From JBBSUX01 sp038234045 (GTDB lineage Bacteria; Pseudomonadota; Gammaproteobacteria; Burkholderiales; Burkholderiaceae_C), in assembly GCA_038234045.1 (NCBI GenBank), contig JBBSUX010000116.1, positions 1 through 10,335 of the forward strand: a stretch of 10,335 nt of DNA, in the 5' to 3' direction. The position numbers and the translations under genes are program-made. This document shows positions 1 through 6,903 of this stretch, piece by piece; within the stretch, counting starts at the first letter, position 1; every line of letters begins with the position of its first letter. The notes under the pieces were generated by a model that was not told where the DNA came from, searched no databases, and saw nothing but the letters and a program-made list of their open reading frames with translations.

Positions 1-1
1 G

Positions 2-994
2 ACCGGCGGTGAGCGCCATGTGACAGATGTGAGCAATGCATCGCGCACCATGCTCTTCAACGTGCACACCAATGCGTGGGAACCGAAGCTGCTCGAGGCC
101 CTTGGCATACCGGCTGGAATGCTGCCTGAAGTGCTGCCCTCCGCTGCTGAATTCGGCACCGTGCGCGCCGGCTTTTTAGGCCACGCTGTACCAATCGGCG
201 GAGTGGCGGGAGATCAGCAAGCCGCCACCTTCGGCCAGGCCTGCTTCACGCCCGGGATGGCCAAGAACACTTATGGCACCGGCTGCTTTTTGCTGATGCA
301 TACCGGCACGCGCTTTCAGGCTTCCGGCCACGGCCTGGTCACCACCAGCGCAGCGCAGCCGACAACGCAGCCCGAATACGCATTGGAAGGCAGCGTTTTT
401 GTCGGCGGCGCGGTGGTGCAGTGGCTGCGCGATGGCCTGCAGGCCATCCATGCCAGCGGAGAAATTCAGGGCCTGGCCGAAAGCGTGCCCGATGCCGGCG
501 GCGTGATTCTGGTGCCCGCCTTTACCGGTCTCGGGGCACCATACTGGCAGCCGGATGCGCGCGGCACCATCACCGGCCTGACGCGCGGTACCACCATGGC
601 CCACATCGCCCGCGCAGCGCTGGAAAGCATCGCGTTCCAGAGCACCGCGCTGTTGCAGGCCATGCAGCGCGACGCGGCCGATGCCGGCGTACCCGCAGTG
701 CAAGAACTGCGCGTGGACGGCGGCGCCTGCGTCAACGATCTGCTGATGCAATTTCAGGCCGACCTGCTCGGCATTCCGGTTGTGCGGCCCGCCGTGGTGG
801 AAACCACGGCACTCGGCGCGGCGTACCTGGCGGGCTTGTCCAGCGGCGTGTTCTCCAGCATCGAAGAGCTCTCGGCGCTCTGGCGCGCCGAACGTCGCTT
901 TGAGCCAGCGCTCGATTCCGGACGCGCAGCCGAACGCATCGCGGCATGGGAACATGCGGTGCGACAGTGCACCTTGGCGCCTGGGCAGGTCTGA
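2..994 (+). CDS. glpK: Glycerol kinase, C-terminal two thirds (5' end outside window)
   Basis: Glycerol kinase phosphorylates glycerol with ATP to sn-glycerol 3-phosphate in the cytoplasm, the entry step of glycerol catabolism. The reading frame is open from base 2 and already reads TGGERHVTDVSNASRTMLFN, a conserved internal block of the family, so the GTG at 20 is not the start. About 330 codons are present, against roughly 500 in the complete E. coli enzyme. Recognisable blocks are GDQQAATFGQ (the Asp at 212-214 matches the glycerol-binding Asp of E. coli GlpK), AKNTYGTGCF (the ATPase-fold phosphate loop), PAFTGLGAPYW, GLTRGTTMAHI and RVDGGACVNDLLMQFQADLL near the adenine-binding region. 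The C-terminus looks complete. Nothing visible suggests inactivation. proC follows on the same strand after an AT-rich spacer and is probably a separate transcription unit. Confidence 0.95.
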   Translation, partial: TGGERHVTDVSNASRTMLFNVHTNAWEPKLLEALGIPAGMLPEVLPSAAEFGTVRAGFLGHAVPIGGVAGDQQAATFGQACFTPGMAKNTYGTGCFLLMHTGTRFQASGHGLVTTSAAQPTTQPEYALEGSVFVGGAVVQWLRDGLQAIHASGEIQGLAESVPDAGGVILVPAFTGLGAPYWQPDARGTITGLTRGTTMAHIARAALESIAFQSTALLQAMQRDAADAGVPAVQELRVDGGACVNDLLMQFQADLLGIPVVRPAVVETTALGAAYLAGLSSGVFSSIEELSALWRAERRFEPALDSGRAAERIAAWEHAVRQCTLAPGQV

Positions 995-1014
995 GCTAAT
1001 CTGGCGCGGATCTT

Positions 1015-1071
1015 CTATTTTGATAGCTGATAACTCTTATCGATAAAGCGCTAGAGGCATATTTCGTTCAT
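1015..1071. repeat. AT-rich intergenic element, possible Comamonadaceae interspersed repeat
   Basis: The glpK-proC spacer contains an AT-rich stretch built from short palindromes: TTATCGATAA at 1037-1046 and AGCGCT at 1047-1052, preceded by TTTTGATAGCTGATAAC. Its composition contrasts sharply with the GC-rich genes on both sides. The pattern (TTTTGATAGCT, then TTAT, then AAAGCGCTAGAGGC) resembles a short element I recall being scattered between genes of Acidovorax- and Rhodoferax-like bacteria. That link is from memory, and only one copy is obvious here. It may also supply promoter function for proC. Confidence 0.35.
1020..1047 (+). promoter_or_regulatory. Weak candidate sigma70 promoter for proC
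   Basis: TTGATA at 1020-1025, a 16-nt spacer and GATAAA at 1042-1047 give a partial match to -35 and -10 boxes upstream of the proC ATG at 1098. The boxes lie inside the AT-rich element, so the match could be chance in AT-rich DNA. Only the position and partial consensus support it. Confidence 0.22.
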
Positions 1072-1097
1072 AACTTTACTTGTTGTGCCGGCACTCC

Positions 1098-1979
1098 ATG
1101 AATTCACCTTCCGCACCGACGCCCCAAATCACAGATTCGCCACAGACGCGTCTGCCCATCGTGTTCATCGGTGGCGGCAATATGGCCGGTGCGCTGATCG
1201 GCGGCTTGCTCCGCCAGGGCCATGCGCCTTCTGCGATCACCGTCATTGAGCCTTTTGAGGAAACGCGCAGCCGGCTATCGGCGGAGCGTGGAGTAGCAAC
1301 CGCTGCCGATGCCCACGCGCCGGACGCGACGGCGGCGCTACAGCGGGCCGCGCTGGTTGTTTGGGCCGTGAAGCCGCAGGTCCTGCGAGAAGCGGTGCAG
1401 CCGGTCGTTGCCCAGCTGCCAGCCAGCGCGCTGCATCTGAGCGTAGTGGCCGGCATCCGCAGCGACAGCATTGCCAGCTGGCTGCACACCGAGCGCGTCG
1501 TCCGCGCGATGCCCAACACGCCCGCGTTGGTAGGACGCGGCATCACCGGTCTTTTTGCCCGTGACGGGGTGACAACAGAAGACCGCGCACGCATCGAACA
1601 GGTGCTGGCACCGACCGGTGAAACGCTGTGGATGACTGCGGAGACCCAACTCGACGCGGTGACGGCACTGTCAGGCTCGGGACCGGCCTATGTGTTCTAT
1701 TTCATCGAAGCGATGACGGAAGCCGGCGTGGCGATGGGCCTGCCCGCGGAACAGGCGCAAAGGCTGGCGGTGGCAACGTTTGGAGGCGCGGCAGTGCTGG
1801 CGGCGCAGTCCGGCGAGGCGCCATCGGTGTTGCGTCAGCGGGTGACGTCCAAAGGCGGAACGACCTATGCGGCCCTCACGGCAATGGAGGCGGACCAGGT
1901 GAAGGAGCGGTTCATGCGGGCGATGGAGGCGGCCCGATTGCGGGCGGGTGAGCTGGGGGACGAGTTCGGGCGGGACTAG
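1098..1979 (+). CDS. proC: Pyrroline-5-carboxylate reductase
   Basis: This enzyme reduces 1-pyrroline-5-carboxylate to L-proline with NAD(P)H, the last step of proline synthesis, in the cytoplasm. The 293-residue product has an N-terminal Rossmann fold with the dinucleotide loop FIGGGNMAGALIGG (about residues 23-36), then VVWAVKPQVL, the central RAMPNTPALVGRGITG block, and the all-helical dimerisation and substrate domain with SGSGPAYVFYFIEAMTEAG and RVTSKGGTTYAAL. These are the diagnostic ProC motifs. I chose the ATG at 1098. An in-frame TTG at 1080 would add six residues with no family support. No good Shine-Dalgarno is visible before either start. The protein is about 20 residues longer at the N-terminus than E. 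coli ProC (269 aa), with a Ser/Pro/Thr-rich leader. It converges with the kinase gene, whose stop is 94 nt beyond the proC stop, and no clear terminator separates them. Confidence 0.96.
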   Translation: MNSPSAPTPQITDSPQTRLPIVFIGGGNMAGALIGGLLRQGHAPSAITVIEPFEETRSRLSAERGVATAADAHAPDATAALQRAALVVWAVKPQVLREAVQPVVAQLPASALHLSVVAGIRSDSIASWLHTERVVRAMPNTPALVGRGITGLFARDGVTTEDRARIEQVLAPTGETLWMTAETQLDAVTALSGSGPAYVFYFIEAMTEAGVAMGLPAEQAQRLAVATFGGAAVLAAQSGEAPSVLRQRVTSKGGTTYAALTAMEADQVKERFMRAMEAARLRAGELGDEFGRD

Positions 1980-2073
1980 CGGTTGTCGTGTCCGCCGGGT
2001 GAGAACCCCGCTGCTGCGCCGTCGCTCAAATTGCAAACCTCGCCGACACTCATGCCCCTCCGGGTTGACGGAA

Positions 2074-3870
2074 TTATTCGGCCCCGAGCGGCATCGGCGC
2101 ACGTTCCTGATAAGCCAATACATGCCGAATCTTGCGGGCCAGCGCATCCTGCGTGTAGGGCTTGCTCAGCAAGTCCAAGCCCGGGTCCAACCGGCCGCCG
2201 TGCACGATGGCGTCCCGCGCATAGCCCGAGGTGAACAGCACTGCCATGTGCGGCCGGCGTTCGCGCGCAAGCCGCGCCAGCTCGGGGCTGCGCAGAGTGC
2301 CGGGCATCACCACGTCAGTAAACAGCAGGTCGATGTGGACGCCAGTGTCGATGGTTGCCAGCGCGCTGGCAGCGTCGCTCGCCTGCAGCACTGTGTATCC
2401 CAGCGGCTGCAGCAGCTCGACCACCGTAGCGCGCACGCCGTCGTCGTCCTCGGCCACCAGACTGGTTTCGCTGCCGCCCCGGGCTTCTTGCTGCGGCGTG
2501 GCAATTACCTGCGCCTCGTCGTCCAGACTGCGCGGCAGGTACAGCTTGATGGTGGTGCCGTGCCCGGGCTCGCTGAACACATTCACATGCCCGCCGGACT
2601 GTTTGATAAAACCATAGACCATTGACAGCCCCAGGCCCGTGCCATGGCCCTCGGACTTGGTCGAGAAGAATGGCTCGAACGCCCGCAGCAGCACGTCAGG
2701 TGCCATGCCACTGCCGGTGTCGGTCACCGACAGCAACACGTACTCGCCGGCCACCAGGTCGGTCTGCTCGCGTGCATAGGCTTCGTCGAGCAGCGCGTTG
2801 CGCGCTTCAATGGTCAGGCGGCCGCTGCCTTCCATCGCGTCGCGCGCGTTGATGGCCAGGTTGAGCAGCGCGTTTTCCACCTGCGTCGGGTCGACCAGCG
2901 AATTCCACAGATCGTCTGCGACCACGGTTTCCACTGTGACTCCCTCGCCCAGCGTGCGTCGCAGCAGCTCTTGCAGTCCAGTGACAAAGCGCCCTATGTT
3001 GACGGTTTTGGGTTCGAGCGGCTGACGGCGCGAAAAAGCCAGCAACTGGCTGGCCAGCTTGGCCGCGCGGCGCACGCCGTCAAGCGCGCTCTTCACATAG
3101 CCTGCAGCGCGCTCTTGCCCTTTAACGGCGCGTCCAAGCAGCTGCAGGTTGCCCGAAATGACCTGCAGCAAGTTGTTGAAGTCGTGCGCCACCCCGCCTG
3201 TGAGCTGACCGATGCTTTCCATCTTCTGCGCCTGCTGCAATGCGGCTTCGGTGTGCTTGAGCGCAAGTGCGGCCTCGCGGTCGGCGGTGATGTCGCGACC
3301 TACAGCGTGCACCAGGCCAGCCTCGGGCACCGCCATCCACATCACCAGGCAGTAGCTGCCGTTGCGCCGCCGGTAACGGTTTTCGAAACGGAACGTGGTG
3401 GCGCCCTGCTCGAGCCTGGCCATCTCCACTTGTGTGACAGCGTGGTCGTCAGGATGCAGAAGATCGAAGAAGGCTCGCCCTAACAGCTCATCCTGCGTCC
3501 AGCCCAGTAACGCCGTCCAAGCCGGGTTGACCGACAGGATGGCGCCCTGCAAGTCGGCCACTAGCATCAGGTCGGTCGACAGGCGCCATATCCTGTCGCG
3601 CACGGCCGTGCGCTCTGCCACTTGGTGCTCCAGGTGCTCATTCAGGTGCGCTAGCTCGCGTGCGGTGCGTTTTTGCTCGTCGATGTCGGTGTTGGTGCCT
3701 ACCCAACGCGTGATTCGGCCCTGCGCATTGCGGATAGGCTGGGCGCGCGACAGGTGCCAGAAGTAGTTGCCATCGGCGCGGCGCAGCCGGAACTCGACCT
3801 CGTAGGGCTGGCCGCTGAGCAGTGCATGCGCCCACCGGGTTTGCGCCCCAGCCAGGTCATCCTCATGCAC
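2074..3870 (-). CDS. C-terminal portion of the hybrid histidine kinase: PAS, HisKA, HATPase, receiver
   Basis: The frame opens at a GTG (3868-3870) three codons after the TAG and encodes 598 residues. It begins in the middle of PAS 3 (ADGNYFWHL, WVGTNTDIDEQ), then a complete PAS 4 (about 90-200, LLHPDD, AVGRDITADRE) and a coiled linker. The histidine kinase core has the H-box GGVAHDFNNLL with phospho-acceptor His229, the N-box NLAINARDAM (337-346), G1 DTGSGM (384-389) and G2 GTGLGLS (410-416). The C-terminal receiver has acidic residues EDDD (475-478), phospho-acceptor Asp519 in FTDVVMPG, Thr547 and Lys570 in SKPY. All catalytic residues are present, so kinase and receiver look functional. 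The GTG is probably not a designed start because it would leave half a PAS fold; an internal restart could still give a truncated kinase. No partner response regulator lies in the window. Confidence 0.8.
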   Translation of the reverse strand: MHEDDLAGAQTRWAHALLSGQPYEVEFRLRRADGNYFWHLSRAQPIRNAQGRITRWVGTNTDIDEQKRTARELAHLNEHLEHQVAERTAVRDRIWRLSTDLMLVADLQGAILSVNPAWTALLGWTQDELLGRAFFDLLHPDDHAVTQVEMARLEQGATTFRFENRYRRRNGSYCLVMWMAVPEAGLVHAVGRDITADREAALALKHTEAALQQAQKMESIGQLTGGVAHDFNNLLQVISGNLQLLGRAVKGQERAAGYVKSALDGVRRAAKLASQLLAFSRRQPLEPKTVNIGRFVTGLQELLRRTLGEGVTVETVVADDLWNSLVDPTQVENALLNLAINARDAMEGSGRLTIEARNALLDEAYAREQTDLVAGEYVLLSVTDTGSGMAPDVLLRAFEPFFSTKSEGHGTGLGLSMVYGFIKQSGGHVNVFSEPGHGTTIKLYLPRSLDDEAQVIATPQQEARGGSETSLVAEDDDGVRATVVELLQPLGYTVLQASDAASALATIDTGVHIDLLFTDVVMPGTLRSPELARLARERRPHMAVLFTSGYARDAIVHGGRLDPGLDLLSKPYTQDALARKIRHVLAYQERAPMPLGAE

Positions 3871-3879
3871 TATGGCCGA

Positions 3880-3882
3880 CTA
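3880..3882 (-). other. In-frame TAG stop inside PAS domain 3 of the sensor kinase
   Basis: The + strand reads CTA at 3880-3882, giving TAG on the coding strand, followed by TCG GCC ATA GTG CAT GAG GAT GAC. Translation is Ser-Ala-Ile-Val-His-Glu-Asp-Asp, a normal PAS continuation in the same frame. A single C-to-T change on the + strand from CCA would explain it. Confidence 0.85.
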
Positions 3883-5070
3883 GGTCCGCTCGACCAACTC
3901 GCCCAGGCTCAATCCGGCGTATCTGAGCATCTGGTCGTTGAACCAGTCAAGCTGGCCGTCGGGCCGCGCCGCCCAGACGTGGTTGGGCATGGCCCGCGCA
4001 AATTCGCGCAGTTGCAGCTCGCTCGCTCGCACCGCAGCTTCGGCCTGGATGCGCGCAGTGATGTCCGAACCTTCGACAAAAATGCCTATTACCAGGTCGT
4101 CGTCGCCGCGCAGCGGCTGATACACAAAGTCGACGTGGCGCTGCTCGGGCGGCGCGCCCGGCGTGCGCTGTAGCAGCACCGGCACAGAATAGCCAAATAC
4201 CGGTTCGCCGCTGGTGTATACCGTGTCAAGCTGCTCCAGAAAGCCCTGCCCCTCAACGTCCGGCAGTGCCTCACGCACCGATTTTCCCAGCACGTCCCGG
4301 TGGCCCACCAGCTGCATGTAGGCCGGGTTGGCATAGTCGAACACATGCTCGGGACCGCTCAGCATCACCATGAAGCTGGGAGTCTGGGCAAACATGCGGT
4401 GCAGGCGCTCGCGCTCCCTGCTGATGCGCCGCTCGGCCTGAACTTTGGCCGTGGTATTCACCACGATGGCCAGCACCGCCACCGGCGTGCCGGCAGTGTT
4501 CAGAACGGGCGAATAGTCGAGGTCTATCCACACCTGTTCCGGCTCACCGGTGCGGTTCAATACGAATTCCTGGTCCTTGTACGACAGCGTTTCGCCCGCC
4601 AGGCACTGCCCCAACACATGGTCGTTGAAGGTGGCGACCTCGGGCCAGGTTTCGCGCACCGGCTGGCCCAGGCTCATCGGGTGGCGTTTTCCGGCAAACA
4701 CCGAAAAGCCGTCGTTGTAGATCATCACGCCCTCAATGCCCCAGAGCATCACCATTGGCACTTGCGAACGCAGCATCAGCGCCAGCTGAGCGGTCATGCT
4801 TTCGGGCCAGTCAGCCAGCGGTCCGAGCGCGGTGCGGCTCCAGTCAAAAGCGGCAATCAGCGCGCCCATGGCGCCGGGCGCTTGCAGAAACGGCCGCAAC
4901 CCCGAGCCTGCGGAGCCCGGCTGGACAGCCGCAGAGGCGTCAGCGGTGGCGGGCGGTAAAGATTTTTCCATGCGGAGTTTGTGTGTGTTGGGCATGGCAG
5001 GCCCGGCTTGGGCATCGGATAAGCAAGCGTCCGTCAGATTTGCAAGCTTATCCAACTTCCGGGGCGCCAT
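3880..5070 (-). CDS. N-terminal PAS-sensor portion of the interrupted hybrid histidine kinase
   Basis: This frame encodes up to 396 residues with no transmembrane segment or signal peptide, so it is a cytoplasmic sensor region. PAS region 1 (about residues 75-215) contains FDWSRTALGPLADWPESM, MLWGIEGVMIYNDGF and a VWIDLDYSPVLNTAG strand, the layout of PAS-containing hybrid kinases. PAS region 2 (about 218-345) starts at MFAQTPSFMVMLSG and ends with FVEGSDITARIQAE. PAS region 3 begins near residue 350 (FARAMPNHVWAARPDGQLDWFN) and is cut off by the TAG at 3880-3882. The start is uncertain: ATG at 5070, 4995 and 4971 are all possible and none has a convincing Shine-Dalgarno. Conserved sequence begins only after about residue 55. 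A 6-bp inverted repeat lies just upstream of the first ATG. On its own the fragment lacks any kinase domain. Confidence 0.75.
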   Translation of the reverse strand: MAPRKLDKLANLTDACLSDAQAGPAMPNTHKLRMEKSLPPATADASAAVQPGSAGSGLRPFLQAPGAMGALIAAFDWSRTALGPLADWPESMTAQLALMLRSQVPMVMLWGIEGVMIYNDGFSVFAGKRHPMSLGQPVRETWPEVATFNDHVLGQCLAGETLSYKDQEFVLNRTGEPEQVWIDLDYSPVLNTAGTPVAVLAIVVNTTAKVQAERRISRERERLHRMFAQTPSFMVMLSGPEHVFDYANPAYMQLVGHRDVLGKSVREALPDVEGQGFLEQLDTVYTSGEPVFGYSVPVLLQRTPGAPPEQRHVDFVYQPLRGDDDLVIGIFVEGSDITARIQAEAAVRASELQLREFARAMPNHVWAARPDGQLDWFNDQMLRYAGLSLGELVERT

Positions 5071-5075
5071 GGCAG

Positions 5076-5090
5076 GACGGTCGAACCGTC
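5076..5090. repeat. Short inverted repeat between ubiA and the sensor kinase
   Basis: GACGGT at 5076-5081 and ACCGTC at 5085-5090 form a perfect 6-bp stem with a 3-nt loop, ending 5 nt upstream of the outermost candidate kinase ATG (5068-5070). There is no U-tract on the - strand, so it is a poor terminator. If that ATG is used, the hairpin would lie over the ribosome binding region. A chance occurrence in GC-rich DNA is quite possible. Confidence 0.3.
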
Positions 5091-5119
5091 GCCAAGAGCG
5101 CAGAACTGCGGCAGACGAC

Positions 5120-5980
5120 TCACTTCAGCGTAAACCCCAGAGCGATCCCAACAAACACCGTAAACCCCAACCAGTGATTCTTGCTGAAAGCCGTAAAACA
5201 TCCGTCGCGAGTGCGATGTCGGATCAGCTTCCAATGCCAGACCGCCTGCGCAGCCGCCACCGCAATAGCTATATAAAAAGGAGCTTGTAGCGCATATGGA
5301 ATAATCGCCACAAGCCATATTGATAGCGAAATAGCATAGAACACCACGACGCCCGCCACATCGAAACGCCCGAGCGTAATGGCCGAGGTCTTCATGCCGA
5401 TCTTGAGATCGTCGTCACGATCAACCATCGCATATTCGGTGTCGTAGGCCAGCACCCAGAACAGGTTGGCCAGCCACAGCCACCAGGCCAGCGGCGGCAC
5501 CGAACGCTGCACTGCGGCGAACGCAATCACGATGCCAAAATTGAACGCGATGCCAAGCACCGCTTGCGGCATCGACACAACTCGCTTGGCAAACGGGTAA
5601 GCGATGGCCACCAACAATGCCGGAACCGACCAGGCGACCGCCACCGCGTTGGTCGTCAGCACCAGCGCGAAAGCCGTCAGAGCGAGCAACGCGCCGAAAC
5701 CGAGCGCTTGCTTGACAGTGATGGCGCCGGTGGTGACCGGCCGCGCGGCAGTGCGTTTGACGTGCTTGTCGAAGTCGCGGTCGGCCACGTCGTTGACACA
5801 GCAGCCGGCGCTGCGCATCAGCACCGTTCCCAGCGTGAACACGATGAGCAAGTGCCAGCCTGGAAAGCCGCCCGCCGCGATCCACAGCGCCGACAGGGTC
5901 GGCCACAGCAGCACCAGCCAGCCGGCGGGTCGGTCGAAACGGATCAGGTTGAGATAGAGCGAAAGGCGGCCGGCGGACAT
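5120..5980 (-). CDS. ubiA: 4-hydroxybenzoate polyprenyltransferase
   Basis: UbiA is an inner-membrane enzyme that joins the polyprenyl tail to 4-hydroxybenzoate, an early committed step of ubiquinone synthesis. The 286-residue product is strongly hydrophobic with about eight to nine membrane segments. It carries both Asp-rich prenyl-diphosphate/Mg2+ motifs of the family: NDVADRDFD at residues 63-71, followed by KRTAARPVTTG, and DTEYAMVDRDDD at 180-191. The C-terminal CFTAF.KNHWLGF segment also fits UbiA. I chose the ATG at 5978-5980; a TTG directly before it is open but adds only one residue. No convincing Shine-Dalgarno precedes the ATG. Only about 25 nt separate it from the upstream terminator hairpin, so its promoter must overlap the hairpin or the dps 3' end, or it depends on readthrough. 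The sensor kinase follows 49 nt downstream on the same strand. Confidence 0.96.
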   Translation of the reverse strand: MSAGRLSLYLNLIRFDRPAGWLVLLWPTLSALWIAAGGFPGWHLLIVFTLGTVLMRSAGCCVNDVADRDFDKHVKRTAARPVTTGAITVKQALGFGALLALTAFALVLTTNAVAVAWSVPALLVAIAYPFAKRVVSMPQAVLGIAFNFGIVIAFAAVQRSVPPLAWWLWLANLFWVLAYDTEYAMVDRDDDLKIGMKTSAITLGRFDVAGVVVFYAISLSIWLVAIIPYALQAPFYIAIAVAAAQAVWHWKLIRHRTRDGCFTAFSKNHWLGFTVFVGIALGFTLK

Positions 5981-6005
5981 CAATCGGGGATTTAATTCAC
6001 GACAT

Positions 6006-6039
6006 AAAAAAAGGAGCGGCGATTGTGCCGCTCCTTTTT
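6006..6039 (-). terminator. Intrinsic terminator after dps
   Basis: GGAGCGGC (6013-6020) and GCCGCTCC (6027-6034) form a perfect 8-bp GC-rich stem around a 6-nt loop (6021-6026), extended by five A:T pairs. In the - strand direction it ends in seven consecutive T, ideal for terminating dps transcripts 58 nt after the dps stop. The other direction also ends in five T, so the hairpin could work both ways, but no + strand gene lies before it. Confidence 0.9.
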
Positions 6040-6046
6040 CGAACTA

Positions 6047-6073
6047 TTCATGCCTGCGACTTCCTGCGACTTT
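6047..6073. repeat. Direct repeat copy 1 flanking dps (3' side)
   Basis: TTCATGCC (6047-6054), 5 nt, then CTTCCTGCGACTTT (6060-6073). The same two blocks in the same order and orientation, with a 6-nt spacer, occur at 6904-6931 on the other side of dps. The 14-bp block is identical in both copies. This copy lies 24 nt beyond the dps stop and just before the terminator. Confidence 0.6.
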
Positions 6074-6097
6074 CACGCGAAAGCTTTGGCAGCCCAA

Positions 6098-6730
6098 TCA
6101 CTCTTCCAGCAGCGAGCGCAGCATCCACGCCGTACTGTCGTGCATGGCGCAACGATTGGTCAGCATGTCGGCGGTTGGATCGTCGCCGGCCTCTTCCGCG
6201 ACGGGAATGAATTCGCGGGCGATGCGTGACACCGTTTCATGTCCTTGCACGAGGATGCGCACCATCTCCAGCGCTTTGGGTGGCGTGCTGGGCACATCCG
6301 GCACGGTCGCGATACGGCTGAACTCTGCATACGAGCCCGGAGCGTAATGACCCAGCGCGCGAATGCGTTCCGCGATGATGTCGGTAGCACCCCACAGCTC
6401 GGTGTACTCCTCTTCGAACATGATGTGCAGGGAGCGGAAATGCGGCCCGGTCACGTTCCAGTGGAAATTGTGCGTGGTGAGATACAGCGTATAGGTATCG
6501 GCCAGCACGCGCGACAGGCCTTCTGCGATGGCGGTCCGATCAGCCTCGCCGATACCGATGTTGATGCGGGGTGCGCCAGCGCTGCCCGATGCCTCAGAAA
6601 CAGCGAGCCGGCCCTTGGAGGGAACCGTGCCTGCCGAAGCGGAGGGCGCTTGGGTGAAGCCGGCCGACTTGCCCGCAGAAGCGGACTTCTTCTTGCCGAT
6701 GTTGGATACTTTGCTGGGGGATTTGGCCAT
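6098..6730 (-). CDS. dps: Dps-family DNA-binding ferritin
   Basis: Dps forms a 12-subunit shell that oxidises Fe(II), using H2O2, and stores it. Many members also coat DNA, protecting it from Fenton damage. The 210-residue product has the family four-helix core from about residue 60. All ferroxidase positions are visible: His90 (in HWNVTG), His102, Glu106 (the usual Asp/Glu position), Asp117 and Glu121 (in GATDIIAERIRALG). The first 50-odd residues form a Lys/Ser/Ala-rich tail (GKKKSASAGKSAG), much longer than in E. coli Dps (167 aa total) and probably DNA-binding. I chose the ATG at 6728-6730 because a GGAG lies 10 nt upstream and Dps tails begin this way. The frame stays open to 6865, but the extra 45 codons are not Dps-like. 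It lies downstream of oxyR, the usual activator of dps-type genes, and ends at a strong terminator. Confidence 0.95.
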   Translation of the reverse strand: MAKSPSKVSNIGKKKSASAGKSAGFTQAPSASAGTVPSKGRLAVSEASGSAGAPRINIGIGEADRTAIAEGLSRVLADTYTLYLTTHNFHWNVTGPHFRSLHIMFEEEYTELWGATDIIAERIRALGHYAPGSYAEFSRIATVPDVPSTPPKALEMVRILVQGHETVSRIAREFIPVAEEAGDDPTADMLTNRCAMHDSTAWMLRSLLEE

Positions 6731-6903
6731 GATGGAAAGACTCCTCGGTACGATCAAGATGCAGAAACGAAAATACGTTGAACGCTGCAAAGCCGCCGCG
6801 CGCCTCGTAGCACGCAATTCATGAACTTTACCTGCGCCGTAGCGATTGCGCGTAATCGAACCCACCCGAAGGCTGTCGGCAGGATTCAGCGCTGTGCGGC
6901 GCG
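6731..6903 (-). promoter_or_regulatory. dps upstream region with possible -10 box and a LysR-type inverted repeat
   Basis: The oxyR-dps spacer probably carries the dps promoter. On the - strand, TATTTT (+ strand 6770-6775) could be a -10 box and would give a leader of roughly 35 nt. It lacks a good -35 box, which is common in OxyR-activated promoters. A CGATT-N6-AATCG inverted repeat lies at 6843-6858, about 70 nt further upstream, where a LysR-type activator could bind. It does not match the classical ATAG-N7-CTAT OxyR spacing. No convincing oxyR terminator is visible, so readthrough from oxyR into dps is possible. Confidence 0.35.

Larger units (their letters stand above)
2074..5070 (-). 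pseudogene. Multi-PAS hybrid sensor histidine kinase gene interrupted by an in-frame TAG
   Basis: The two open frames on either side of 3880-3882 are in the same reading frame. After the TAG only three codons (Ser-Ala-Ile) intervene before the GTG that opens the second frame. Read through the stop, the product would be about 998 residues: four PAS-type domains, a histidine kinase core and a receiver domain. The stop falls inside the third PAS domain. In related PAS sequences the motif before the VHxDD turn is typically GWGWLxAIHPDD. Here the text is ERT-stop-SAIVHEDD, so the stop aligns with the conserved Trp, and TGG to TAG is a one-base change. The gene is best read as one kinase gene with a nonsense mutation. 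A sequencing error, or expression as two proteins, remains possible. Both halves otherwise look intact, so any mutation would be recent. The gene starts 49 nt after ubiA on the same strand. Confidence 0.7.

Noticed and set aside
20..22. GTG at 20 as a start of glycerol kinase
   Set aside because: The codons before it (from base 2) already encode conserved GlpK sequence, so the gene simply runs in from the left edge.
1980..2073. Possible terminator between convergent proC and the sensor kinase
   Set aside because: Only very short stems (such as GGGT/ACCC) without U-tracts were seen.
2644..3483. 279-codon + strand open frame opposite the sensor kinase
   Set aside because: It is a shadow of the histidine kinase core; its translation is not protein-like.
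5262..5335. AT-rich stretch inside ubiA resembling the intergenic element before proC
   Set aside because: The encoded segment aligns in length with the matching membrane region of E. coli UbiA, and the base match to 1015-1071 is poor, so an insertion is not supported.
6731..6865. 45-codon N-terminal extension of the dps frame
   Set aside because: It has no similarity to Dps and would put the GGAG ribosome site inside the coding region. The ATG at 6728-6730 explains the gene better.
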